A stretch of 64,000 nucleotides of DNA from Parachlamydiales bacterium. Lineage in GTDB: Bacteria > Chlamydiota > Chlamydiia > Chlamydiales > JABDDJ01. A program made the translations under genes and the position numbers. Position 1 is the stretch's first letter. Each line of letters opens with the position of its first letter. The DNA lies in contig JBAZCF010000002.1 of NCBI GenBank assembly GCA_041671045.1, positions 1-64,000 on the forward strand. Direction: 5' to 3'. Positions 35,001 through 43,400 of this stretch are shown here, piece by piece. A model generated the notes under the pieces. The model did not search any database. It saw nothing but the letters and a program-made list of their open reading frames with translations, and was not told the DNA's origin.

Positions 35001-36041
35001 CTGAAGGTCTTTTAATGTAGTATCTAATCCCTTTTTTTCCAGACTGTTCAACAATGTCAGGAGGGAAAGTGTTTCCTGCTCTTCATTGGACAATGCTTTT
35101 TGGATCGATTTAGCAATCTTTGACCTATTTTGAGCTAAGGATCCGGCAGTATTTGTTAATGCTTGCAGCGCCTGTGATGAGGGCTGGTGGCATTGGACGC
35201 ATTTTGCTTCGATCAGTCCACCCGGAAACAAGGGTGTTGTCTGGTATAATAGGTCGTGACCTGGTTTGTGATTAAATACATAAGCAAATTTGGGGTCGTT
35301 CTGGGGATCTTTCTCTAAAAAATCCGGCTCGGGTCCAAGGTATTGTTCTTCGTAAGTGCCATCAAATACAGGGCCGTGGGCGCTTACGGTTGTCAGGCCG
35401 CGACCGTTTCCGCTGTGGCATGACGTACACCCGTAATCATCCAAAGAGTGGAATTCAAAAGGGCGTGTTTCCTTGCCGATCAAGGGGTGCATGGCAAGGA
35501 CTTTAGTCATATCGTAGGTATGTTCACCTACCGTAGTCGTTTTTAATTTTAGATAGGTTTCAGCTTGTTTTAGCCGTTGTGTAACTTGGGCTGATTCGCC
35601 GGTAGCATTCAACTGCTCGTTTTTTTTGCTATCGGTCAACTCTGCGATGGCTGCATCTAAATGACCCCAGACGTATTCTTCATTAGGAACGAGTAGAGGC
35701 GTACCGTCAGCGTTATAGATAGTATTGCCGTTGATATCTTTAGCGATTTTGGTGGGAGAGAAGTGGGTAAACTGCAAAGCGACGTGACAGGAAATGCAGC
35801 GATCGATATTTGGATTTCCCTTATCCGCTTTTTCCATCACAATTTGTTTGATCCCTAAGGCAAAATCCGGTGGAGGTTGATGTGAGTATTCAGCACGGAA
35901 ATTTTCAAGTTCGACATAGGCATCTTGATAGATTTTATATTCAGGAAAAAGCTCTTTCAACAAAAAACCTGCAAAAAGTGCAGTGACAAGCACTCCTGAA
36001 GCTATGAGGATCCATTGGGATGTATTCGATCGCAATCGCAT
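32034..36041 (-). CDS. Giant membrane-anchored heptaheme cytochrome c
   Basis: 1335 residues. One N-terminal membrane anchor (about residues 11-29) is followed by seven CxxCH heme c motifs: CISCH (about 81), CTSCH (204), CVQCH (281), CYACH (492), CSACH (608), CSQCH (824) and CAICH (1023). Several modules end with a Met-ligand motif (MPNFHLD, MPVFPFDD, MPSWGE, MTPWGD). The last two are typical small class I domains. The remaining 250 residues form a coiled-coil-like tail. Placed between the cytochrome b and ccoN genes, it most likely carries electrons from the Rieske/b complex to the oxidase, replacing cytochrome c1, cytochrome c and CcoP. Confidence 0.88.
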   Translation of the reverse strand: MRLRSNTSQWILIASGVLVTALFAGFLLKELFPEYKIYQDAYVELENFRAEYSHQPPPDFALGIKQIVMEKADKGNPNIDRCISCHVALQFTHFSPTKIAKDINGNTIYNADGTPLLVPNEEYVWGHLDAAIAELTDSKKNEQLNATGESAQVTQRLKQAETYLKLKTTTVGEHTYDMTKVLAMHPLIGKETRPFEFHSLDDYGCTSCHSGNGRGLTTVSAHGPVFDGTYEEQYLGPEPDFLEKDPQNDPKFAYVFNHKPGHDLLYQTTPLFPGGLIEAKCVQCHQPSSQALQALTNTAGSLAQNRSKIAKSIQKALSNEEQETLSLLTLLNSLEKKGLDTTLKDLQLSVQDYSQSPEQQQFKTAQLSSLKHIVDANPSSGLESTTLFLQNRLIQILGNEKLIVSLNKAIAKNQTLEEFIAATRSNSDAKGSLYQKWDAVQYEKDLVKHAGLADLSFRQTVQNTETAEALSSDIDALLNTYNKGYSLYLTQACYACHRIAGMARGGVGPELTYAGSSYPWFVKESIVWPQADLKTSTMPNFHLDHNELEALVTFLLGQNGRNKTVSDAAYKIAIQQWEAGKKLDWEKPVSPEKIQDVRYGMKVFATEGCSACHRLEGFDSNVGYAVQKDEKVPFEKVYAEQKWFRSLFPEVITGKKLIEVVEAYSAEIDKHIVDNVRKNGIIEEIEASSPGTIEALYPSFIFASRAKNNEYLDKGTDSEKELHAWKDRIHRVLMVYIQEYGLGRLIGPRPNWSGVYRSDTWLMEHFRNPSSLVAKSIMPVFPFDDTKFYTLTYMLDALGRKNRDAVHAIWNATGFNPELAYDLHCSQCHGTYRQGNGPVAEWIYPIPKNLRNPEFMRNLTPKRAKESIRLGILGTPMPSWGETPKDKLGYDGIPVLNEQQISLLVDWMFNQLPGGTVIQNEQDTPKWEYSPQDVIKELKDEGGQKKIEPKQSQLSAKQPIDTRYLFAALTPSAGKVQEDNSIAQYFDTLPNDPHKADAESYYIKKKFYTPQNLEEGKRFYEIHCAICHGRDADGSGIRAAIMTEAKPRMLNNLNWLHTRDDLRLLRSIKYGVPGTAMTPWGDQTTSLLRMQLVMYIRTLSEQADHRSELLSALYHTYDRSIQTVTLARKDSSEKLSQTEKTYYKLLTARREANQSVAEGKLSPEQAAEIYKTELQALSQLNSLRNVDKTYEDIRLSLLKQKDMMLNLGSKIINNLQTIPLLETYIKAIHLGSDNFTLTKNGLVVELGDDAEKREQYKNEIIAFIDQKISGFLKKAEELEKLPEEPETQKNLHALKADQDNLLKIKYRVISDFAELNRMDIQQVQLYQSLFNKKAP

Positions 36042-36067
36042 GTATTAATATTCCTTACCTAGGTGTC

Positions 36068-37393
36068 TTAGTGTCGTGCAAAATTCTCTGTCCATGGCCA
36101 TATCCAGCCCCAGTTTGCGCCTCTGAAATATGTACCGATAATAATCAGAAGGGCTTGTGATATCATAAAAAGTGTGTAAAGGAAGATGGCTAGGTAACGG
36201 CTGCGGTGAAACCATACTCCCTCGCCCTTAGGGTTGCGGTCGAGGTAAGGAATCGCCATCAAGCCCAACACCATTAATCCCGGAATGCCTACACCACCCC
36301 AAAATGCATTGTATGCAACCATTTCTTGCAGTCCTAAGAAATACCAAGGGGCTTTAGAAGGGTTGGGCGGTTTTGTAGGGTTGGCCGGCTCTTCCAAGGG
36401 AGCATCAATAAATGATAGCCCTAGTATAAGCGCTGTCGTCAACAAAAAGCAGATCATCTCAGCCCGTAGCAGGTGCGGCCAAGTGAAAACAAAGTTGTAA
36501 GGTCCCTTATCGACAGTGGGACAGGTGCCGCGCACAAGTTCCATCAAGCCATAGGTTCTTTTTACTCCCGGGGCAAAAGATTCTTTTGTGTCTGATCTTT
36601 GGATGACCCGTAATGGATCCGGACGTAATTTATCGGGTGGACGGGAGAGTCCGCCGTCTTTTCTGATGCGCCAAAAATGCACACCGATGAGGATTCCTGC
36701 TAAAAGGGGCAGGAAAGCCACATGCAATACGTAGAAGCGGATCAAAGCATCTTGGCCGACATTTGTAGACGCTAAGAGCATGACCCTATTGACGTTATAT
36801 TCAAAACCCGGAAGGTTAGGCGCATAGCCTGCAATATTCGATCCCACGGTAATCGCCCAGAAAGCTAATTGATCCCAAGGCAACAGGTATCCGGTGAATG
36901 AAAGGAGTAAAGTCAGCACCATCAAAGTGCACCCGATGACCCAGTTAAAGCGGCGTGTATTTTTATAGGATCCCGTATAAAACACTCGGGACATATGCAG
37001 AAAAACAAACAAAACCATTAAGTGGGCTGACCAGCGGTGCATGTTGCGGTACATCATCGCAAACGGTGTCGTGGTTTGCCAATCTTTCATGATGTCGTAC
37101 GCGCGGTCTTCAGTCGGAATATAGAAGAACATCAAAATAACGCCGGTGATAGTCAAAAGTAGGAAAAGACTGGTAGTGATCGCGCCCAATCCTAAGGTGT
37201 AAAAGGGGTCCAAGGAATGCTTATGACATTTGACAGGATGGAAATGGAGGAAGAAGTTTTTAAATACTATCTCTGACCGATCCACATCGTTGTTAGGGTA
37301 GTTATGCCGGAAGATGGACCTAACGAATAGAGAGGGTAGATTGAGAAGATATTCTCCCCAGGATTCTCTTTTTTTACCTTGAAATGCTGCCAT
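36068..37393 (-). CDS. Cytochrome b of a bc-type quinol complex
   Basis: 441 residues, with the N- and C-terminal parts of cytochrome b fused. Heme histidine pairs are visible with 13 intervening residues in HRWSAHLMVLFVFLH and 14 in HVAFLPLLAGILIGVH, the 13/14 spacing of b6f and many non-proteobacterial complexes. The quinol-site PEW-like loop reads PPNPSKAPWYFLGLQEM, close to the family pattern. It oxidises quinol with the Rieske protein, 18 bases upstream in the same operon. Confidence 0.93.
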   Translation of the reverse strand: MAAFQGKKRESWGEYLLNLPSLFVRSIFRHNYPNNDVDRSEIVFKNFFLHFHPVKCHKHSLDPFYTLGLGAITTSLFLLLTITGVILMFFYIPTEDRAYDIMKDWQTTTPFAMMYRNMHRWSAHLMVLFVFLHMSRVFYTGSYKNTRRFNWVIGCTLMVLTLLLSFTGYLLPWDQLAFWAITVGSNIAGYAPNLPGFEYNVNRVMLLASTNVGQDALIRFYVLHVAFLPLLAGILIGVHFWRIRKDGGLSRPPDKLRPDPLRVIQRSDTKESFAPGVKRTYGLMELVRGTCPTVDKGPYNFVFTWPHLLRAEMICFLLTTALILGLSFIDAPLEEPANPTKPPNPSKAPWYFLGLQEMVAYNAFWGGVGIPGLMVLGLMAIPYLDRNPKGEGVWFHRSRYLAIFLYTLFMISQALLIIIGTYFRGANWGWIWPWTENFARH

Positions 37394-37411
37394 ATTAAAC
37401 TATCCTAATCG

Positions 37412-37924
37412 TTAAGCTATGGGAGAGAACCAAGCGTCGGCCCAATCCAGTGTTGTCTTTGACTTATCTACCATAATATCGCCTGAAGCACCTAAGAATA
37501 CCTTGAAATAGACCAATGGTAAGGGTGCAGGACCGCCTGTGTTTCTGCCGTATTGATCATATGTTGATCCGTGGCAAGGGCAGGCATACCCTGTAGCTAC
37601 CATATTCACTGTGCAGCCTAAGTGAGTGCAGACAGCTGTTTGCACACGGATTTTCCCCGCCTGCGTCTCAATAAAAACTTTTTGCTGCGGGTTAAATACC
37701 TTCCCTTCTAATGCCAGAACCTCATCCGGTCTGCCGATGGCAAATACGCTAGGGGGAATTTTCATTGCATTCGGATACAGAAACCCTAAGAAGGAGGCTC
37801 CAAATAATTGCCCGGCACCGAGAATGCAGGCCCCTACTCCCATTAAAGCTAGAAATGAGCGCCGCGATATGGCCGGGTCTTTATCATCAGGGTCGACATT
37901 GAGTGAGTTGCGGTATTTTGGCAT
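37412..37924 (-). CDS. Rieske iron-sulfur protein
   Basis: 170 residues. The twin cluster-binding motifs are CTHLGC and CPCHG (about residues 118-140), which hold a [2Fe-2S] cluster with two Cys and two His. The N-terminus has SRRSFLALMGVGACILGAG, a twin-arginine-like anchor (R-R-S-F-L), so the Tat pathway may insert it; tatC lies at the left end of this window. Partner of cytochrome b. Confidence 0.95.
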   Translation of the reverse strand: MPKYRNSLNVDPDDKDPAISRRSFLALMGVGACILGAGQLFGASFLGFLYPNAMKIPPSVFAIGRPDEVLALEGKVFNPQQKVFIETQAGKIRVQTAVCTHLGCTVNMVATGYACPCHGSTYDQYGRNTGGPAPLPLVYFKVFLGASGDIMVDKSKTTLDWADAWFSPIA

Positions 37925-37930
37925 CAGTAA

Positions 37931-38077
37931 CTAACCTTTTCTTTCGTTTTCTTCATCCCTAAATAGGATGTATTTTACATCTTCGTTGTCGTCAAACTGC
38001 CCTTTAGAGTGAAAATAGCAATATACAATGATTCCGATGCCCGCCATAGCTAAAGATGTGCCTAAAAACCACAGCAT
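37931..38077 (-). CDS. ccoS: cbb3 oxidase assembly protein CcoS, very small
   Basis: 48 residues. The translation begins with a membrane helix (WFLGTSLAMAGIGIIVYCYF), followed by HSKGQFDDNEDVKYILF, which carries the hallmark SGQFDD-like element of CcoS and the I-L end. CcoS is needed for cofactor insertion in cbb3 oxidases. The start is 1 base after the stop of the flavoprotein gene (TGATATG) and its stop is 6 bases before the Rieske ATG. Position and motif agree well. Confidence 0.85.
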   Translation of the reverse strand: MLWFLGTSLAMAGIGIIVYCYFHSKGQFDDNEDVKYILFRDEENERKG

Positions 38078-38078
38078 A

Positions 38079-39917
38079 TCAACCGATCCAGCGGAAAGAA
38101 TAATTCATCGAATCCATGGTCACAGCTTGTGTTGGGCATTTTTCAGCACATAACCCGCAGCGGATGCATAAATCCTCATCCTTTAGCATGGCAGAGCCCA
38201 TTTTATGCAATTCCTCATCACTCATTGATGCTGAATCCACCCCGTAGAAATTATCTACGGCCTGTCTAAGTACAGCCTCGCCATAGTCGACATTCAATTT
38301 TTCAATAGGGACAAGCTTAAGGCAGTTGGTAGGGCAGACATCCACGCAGCCATTGCATTTAATACATAGAGTTCCATCAAAAACAGGACTGACATGACAT
38401 TGTAAGCAACGGTTTGATTGTTGATGCGCTTCTTCGGAGGTATAGTTGCGTTCAACCATATCCCAATTATTGACTCTTTCATTTGCAGGCTGCATTTGAG
38501 GGAGAGACCATTGAGTGCGTAGGTATTCTTTATCACGTATAGGTGTTAACTCGGTAAATTCCCCCACAAACTCTTGGTAGGGCTGTGTATTTCGTAAGTC
38601 GGAGTCTATCGCGCGCGCGGCTTCCTGGCCGTGTCTGATCCCTGTGATGAATAACGCAGGGCCAAAGGCAGCATCGCCACCGGCATAGACTTTGGGAACA
38701 GTAGTACGGCCCGATCCTCGCTCGGTTTTGATGATGCCTCGATCTAGCACCAATTTATCTTTGTTGTCCCAGCCGTTCATAAAACTGGTATCGGTGGCTT
38801 GTCCAATGGCTAACGCTACCGTGTTGCAAGGAATGACGAATTGGGTGTCCGGAATCAGCTTAGGCATAAACCGGCCGTTATGGTCGAATAGGGAGGAAAT
38901 ACGCTGCACTCGCAATCCTGTGATATTGCCATATTCATCTCTCTCCACAGCAATAGGAGACAAGCGATTGATCAGCTCAATCCCCTCTTCAATGCCATCT
39001 TCAATTTCAAATTCATCAGCGGTTTGTTCATCCCGTGATTCTAGGCACACCATCGTGACTTTGGTTGCACCGTTACGTCGCGAAGAGCGGGCAACGTCGA
39101 AAGCTACGTTTCCACCGCCAACCACCACCATGTTGTCTTTAATTTTCCATTTTTGCTCAGCGCACAAGACGCGGAGGTATTCGATGCCGCGGATAATGTC
39201 GGGCCCGTCAGCCCCGGGAATGGGCAGTTCGCGGCTCTTCCATAAACCTACTCCGATAAAAATAGCGTCATACTGCTCTTCCATTTGATTCAGCGTAATA
39301 TCGCGGCCGACTTTCATGTTATAATAGATTTTAGCCCCTAGATGTTCAATGGCAGCTATCTCGTTTAGGGCGACAGTATTTTTCAACCTGTAGGTAGGAA
39401 CTCCATAGGTGAGCATACCTCCCGGCATCCGCATCATCTCGTAGACATCGACAGCATAGCCTAGACGGAGCAGATCGTGCGCACAGGTGAGCGAAGCAAC
39501 ACCTGCCCCAATGCAAGCGACTTTTAACCCATTCGGAGCGGGGTTGGTTGAACCGCGTGCATAGCTCATCTCTAGGGAGCGTATATGCGCCTCCTTACCT
39601 AGTCCGAACCATTCGTCCAGGTATCGTTTTTGGGCGCGGATAGTCAGGGTTTTATCTACACGGTCGCGGCGGCAGGTGGATTCGCAGGGGGCGCCACAGA
39701 TCATCCCGCAGATAGAAGCAAATGGATTAGGGCCGCGCGCAATTTTGTAGCCTTCCATTAAATTTCCGGCATGGAGGGCGATCATATAGCCGCGAGGGTC
39801 TGTATTCACGGGACATCCGTCGCGGCAATCGATTTGCCGTAAATAGTAGTCTAAGTCAGGGATGACGACATCGTAAAGCTCGCGATAAGGAGGTGGAATA
39901 TCTTCGTCATAGGACAT
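38079..39917 (-). CDS. GltD-like FAD oxidoreductase with C-terminal ferredoxin domains
   Basis: 612 residues. An N-terminal Fer4_20-type cysteine region (CRDGCPVNT, then CGMICGAPCESTC) is followed by an FAD/NAD(P) fold of the glutamate-synthase small-subunit type (IGAGVASLTCAHDL, then VVGGGNVAFDVARS). The C-terminus has two [4Fe-4S] ferredoxin motifs (CIKCNGCVDVC and CIRCGLCAEKC). It starts the respiratory operon, so it probably links NAD(P)H and an iron-sulfur or quinone carrier to the chain. No large GltB subunit is encoded nearby, which argues against glutamate synthase. Confidence 0.87.
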   Translation of the reverse strand: MSYDEDIPPPYRELYDVVIPDLDYYLRQIDCRDGCPVNTDPRGYMIALHAGNLMEGYKIARGPNPFASICGMICGAPCESTCRRDRVDKTLTIRAQKRYLDEWFGLGKEAHIRSLEMSYARGSTNPAPNGLKVACIGAGVASLTCAHDLLRLGYAVDVYEMMRMPGGMLTYGVPTYRLKNTVALNEIAAIEHLGAKIYYNMKVGRDITLNQMEEQYDAIFIGVGLWKSRELPIPGADGPDIIRGIEYLRVLCAEQKWKIKDNMVVVGGGNVAFDVARSSRRNGATKVTMVCLESRDEQTADEFEIEDGIEEGIELINRLSPIAVERDEYGNITGLRVQRISSLFDHNGRFMPKLIPDTQFVIPCNTVALAIGQATDTSFMNGWDNKDKLVLDRGIIKTERGSGRTTVPKVYAGGDAAFGPALFITGIRHGQEAARAIDSDLRNTQPYQEFVGEFTELTPIRDKEYLRTQWSLPQMQPANERVNNWDMVERNYTSEEAHQQSNRCLQCHVSPVFDGTLCIKCNGCVDVCPTNCLKLVPIEKLNVDYGEAVLRQAVDNFYGVDSASMSDEELHKMGSAMLKDEDLCIRCGLCAEKCPTQAVTMDSMNYSFRWIG

Positions 39918-40084
39918 TAGTTTTGTCTCCGGAATAAAATAAATCTTACAGAGTCAAATAAAAATTATCAATTAACGTTTGCAGGTGATGAATAACAAAG
40001 AGAATTTAGCGGGATTTACGGCCAACATTATTAGAAAGAATATGCCCTTGGAGAGGGGGCTATAAAAAATTGCGACAAGTGTAC

Positions 40085-40375
40085 TTAAACAATGTCGAAT
40101 ATTTGTTTTTCTCCCTTAAGGCCATCAAGATAGATATTGAACATATTCATATCCATTTCGCGGGGAATTTCAAGAGTATTAAAACAGGTGTGCGAGGCCA
40201 TTCCCTCCCCTTTTAAGTATTTAACATGGATCTTTTGTTCCGCCTTTAAAGAAGGAGAGCCGACAGTATACATTAGGAAGGATTGCAGGCGTGTTGTATC
40301 AGCGTCTTCAAGCCAACGGATCATTAGCGCGTTATAAAGATTTCAGGTAGGCGTTTGGTGGAAAATACATAGCGA
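40085..40375 (-). pseudogene. Truncated HECT C-lobe, remnant of a second LRR-HECT gene
   Basis: The intact open part has 79 residues (ATG 40324). They align with the last 79 of the gene at 40410: LQSFLMYTVGSPSLKA, MASHTCFNTLEIP and LDGLKGEKQ are shared. The HECT catalytic cysteine (Cys47 of the fragment) is kept, in a TCFN context closer to eukaryotic HECT than the full copy. Frame-consistent codons (NLYNAL) continue upstream of the ATG to a stop near 40343, and the rest of the N-lobe and LRR is missing. Probably the 3' end of a decayed tandem duplicate. Confidence 0.75.
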
Positions 40376-40409
40376 GGAATTCTGTTTGGGCAAGAGGATC
40401 TAAATTCAG

Positions 40410-43400
40410 TTACACTATGGTGAATGTTTGTTTTTCACCCTTTAGTCCGTTTAAATAGAAGTAAAGCATGTCTTTTTTCATTTTGGGGGGAATCTCCAAA
40501 GTATCGCTGCAAGTACGTGATGCCATTCCTAGACCAGGCCTTACCTTCACTTTAATTTGTTGCCCTGCTTTTAAGCTTGTGGAACCGACAGTGTATATTA
40601 AAAAGGACTGTAGTTGCGCTGGACTCGCATTCTTAATCCATTTTCTAATCCATTTTTGATACTTAGGTTTGACCTTTTTGCAATTTAAGCTTGCCAGGAT
40701 CGTTTCCCGTTTTGAATTGCCCTGAATAGTGCTTTGCAGTAGCTCAACGGTGAACTTAGGGCGTGCATCCCATACAGGTTTCATCTCTCTGAACCCGCGA
40801 ATAATTGCATGAACAGCTTTTAATTCATCTTCACAGTAGTTTCTTAATCCATCTAAGACATACTTTTTAATGCTCTCTAAATCCGCTTGCATTTTGAAAA
40901 CATAAAATACTTCTTCCTCAATTTCCAACACTTCAGGCTTTAATTCGTAGCCAAAGTAGCTTTTGATTTCGTCAGGAACCTCCTCTCCTGAGGAGTCTAG
41001 TAAATTTTTCACCACGGAAATGTATTGTTTGCCTTCCTCTTTATCTTCCACATCCAGAAATTTTAGGAGGGCTGGCATATTCACAGCCTTTTTAAGCTCA
41101 GGGTGTGCTAATGCATCTAACTGCTGTACCGATAGATTTTCATAAGGAGTGTCGATGATTTCATTTGTGCAATTTTTTATACTGTTGAAAAGTCCTTCAG
41201 AAAATTTATCACCGATGGGGTAACGTCCCTCAGTCCTAAATACAAACGCCAGAATGGTTCCAATAGATAAAAATAATTTTTCCGGATCGCCTAATTTTGA
41301 AGCCAATGACCAGGAAGGATACCCTTGATTGAGGCATTTTTCCGCAAAGGCATGAAACAACTGTGCGAAATAATCCTTGGAAAGACCCGACATGTCATCC
41401 CCTATTTCATTTTCATAGGTTATCTTCAGTTTTGAATGTTCCTCTGTAAGGGTCGATGCTAATTCTGTAATAAGATCATAACGTTTTGTTTCGAAGTCTT
41501 CTCTGGCCAGCTTTATTTTTAGAGTTTTACCCTTATTTGCAGCTAGCATATAAGCACCTCGTAAATCTTTGAGAAGAGTATCTAAAAGCTCATCACGGAG
41601 TGTGGAGACCCTTTGAAGTAAGATCATTTCTTGGGGAAGAGAAGTGATTTGATTTTTACTAAGATCCAAATAGTATAACTCTGTTAAATTTTCTATTCCT
41701 TCAGGAACAGACGTTAATTCATTTCCACGCAGTGACAATTGTCTCAAATTTCTAAGGTGAGAGAGCTGCGGTCTAGAGGGGGTTGAACTGAACATACCGG
41801 AGAGATATGCCCATATTTGGTTCGACAGAGTACTTGAAACGATTTGGTTAAAATCTAAATCTAATACCTGGAGGCGAGTTAGCTCAGCTAATTCGTGAGG
41901 TAAATATGTAAGCCAGTTATAAGATAAATCTAACAATTTAAGCGTTGGAAATTGAGATAAAAAGCTTAAATTTTGATTCTCAAGGCCTGATTTTACAATT
42001 CTTAATTCAGCTAAAGAAGGTAAGTTCCTTAAGCCTGAATAGTCGTTTCCACAGTGCAAATTTCTAATATTAAGTCCGGATAATTTTGGTAGATTTGCGA
42101 TTGACAGATTGCTTGTTTCAAAATCATTCAATCTGAGATGGGATAAACTTGATAGATTTTCAATTTTCAGAGTAGGCAGATTTAATTCCTTTAAATCTAA
42201 AATTTTCAGTCGGGGTGTTTCTTGCAAATTTGGTAATTGAAGAAGTTGAGGGCAATTCGAAATTCTTAGGCTTTTTAAGAAAAGCAAATTTTTGAACTCA
42301 ATCCTAATCAAACAAGAAAGAACCTGAATGTTTAGATCCAATAGATTAGGTAGGTTGGCAAAGCGTAGGGTTTCCAAGGGACTACAACCCAGGGAAACAT
42401 CGGAAAGCTGCTGCAAATTTTCCAACACTACGCTTTTCAAGTTTGGACAACCCCATGATTGTAATTTCTTTAACTTCATAAAATCGACAAGTTCAAGAGA
42501 TTCAATAAGGCACTCTTCAAGGTTTAGCTTCTTTAAATTTGGGCAATGAGAAGAATTAAACTTTATTTTTATTTTACTGTAAGAAAGATCAAGATAAGAA
42601 AGTCGATTCAATCCTTTTAAATTTATATATTCGAAAAGACATCCTGCCAACTTTAATTTTTTAAGATTCAAACAGGGTGAGCAATTAAGACTTAGAAGAT
42701 GTTTGCATCGAGAAAGATTTAACTTTTCAAGGTGAATCAAACCACTTAATTCTACTTTTTTAACTTGAGTCCATTTTAGATTTAATTCTTTAAGTTGAGT
42801 CAATGCTTGGAATTCTGGAAATTGCGTCAATTTCTCACAAGATGCAAGTAAAAGAATCGTAAGTTTTTTTAAATCCGGTATGTTTAGTGAGGTAATTTTA
42901 GTCTTGCTCAAATCTAACTCTTCTAGGTCGATAAGCTGATTGAAATCAGGAAACGTTTTAATTTTATTACATTTTTTAAGTGATAAATGGGTCAGCTTTT
43001 GTAGATAAGTGATATCCAATTCAGTAATCTTGCATGATTGTATGAATAGTTTTTTTAACGAGGGGAAATGACTGAAGTCAGGAAGAGCTGTGATCTTCAG
43101 CTCGGATAGTGATAATTCTAATAGAGATGGCAAAGAAGTTAAATGTTCAATTTTAAAATCGGGACAATTAATAATTGCAAGTTGTTCTAATTTAACCATT
43201 TGAGAAAAATCAGGAAAGGATTCAATATCTTCGCAATCTGATATAAAGAGTTCCTTTAGTTTCTTTAATGAGGGAATGTCCGCTAAAGAAAATTTACTGC
43301 ATTTAGAAATATCCAGATAATATAAATTGGGACAGAGAATAAGAGCGTTTTTTAAGTCATTCGTGTTACATGAATTAATATGCAGGGCTGAAATTTTCTC

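Noticed and set aside
38390..38410. CLQCH motif in the GltD-like protein as a heme c site
   Set aside because: It lies in a cytoplasmic flavoprotein next to ferredoxin cysteines, so heme attachment is unlikely; it was not counted among the heme motifs.
38692..39288. 198-codon plus-strand frame opposite the GltD-like gene
   Set aside because: Antisense shadow of a well-supported flavoprotein; no family pattern and no ribosome site.
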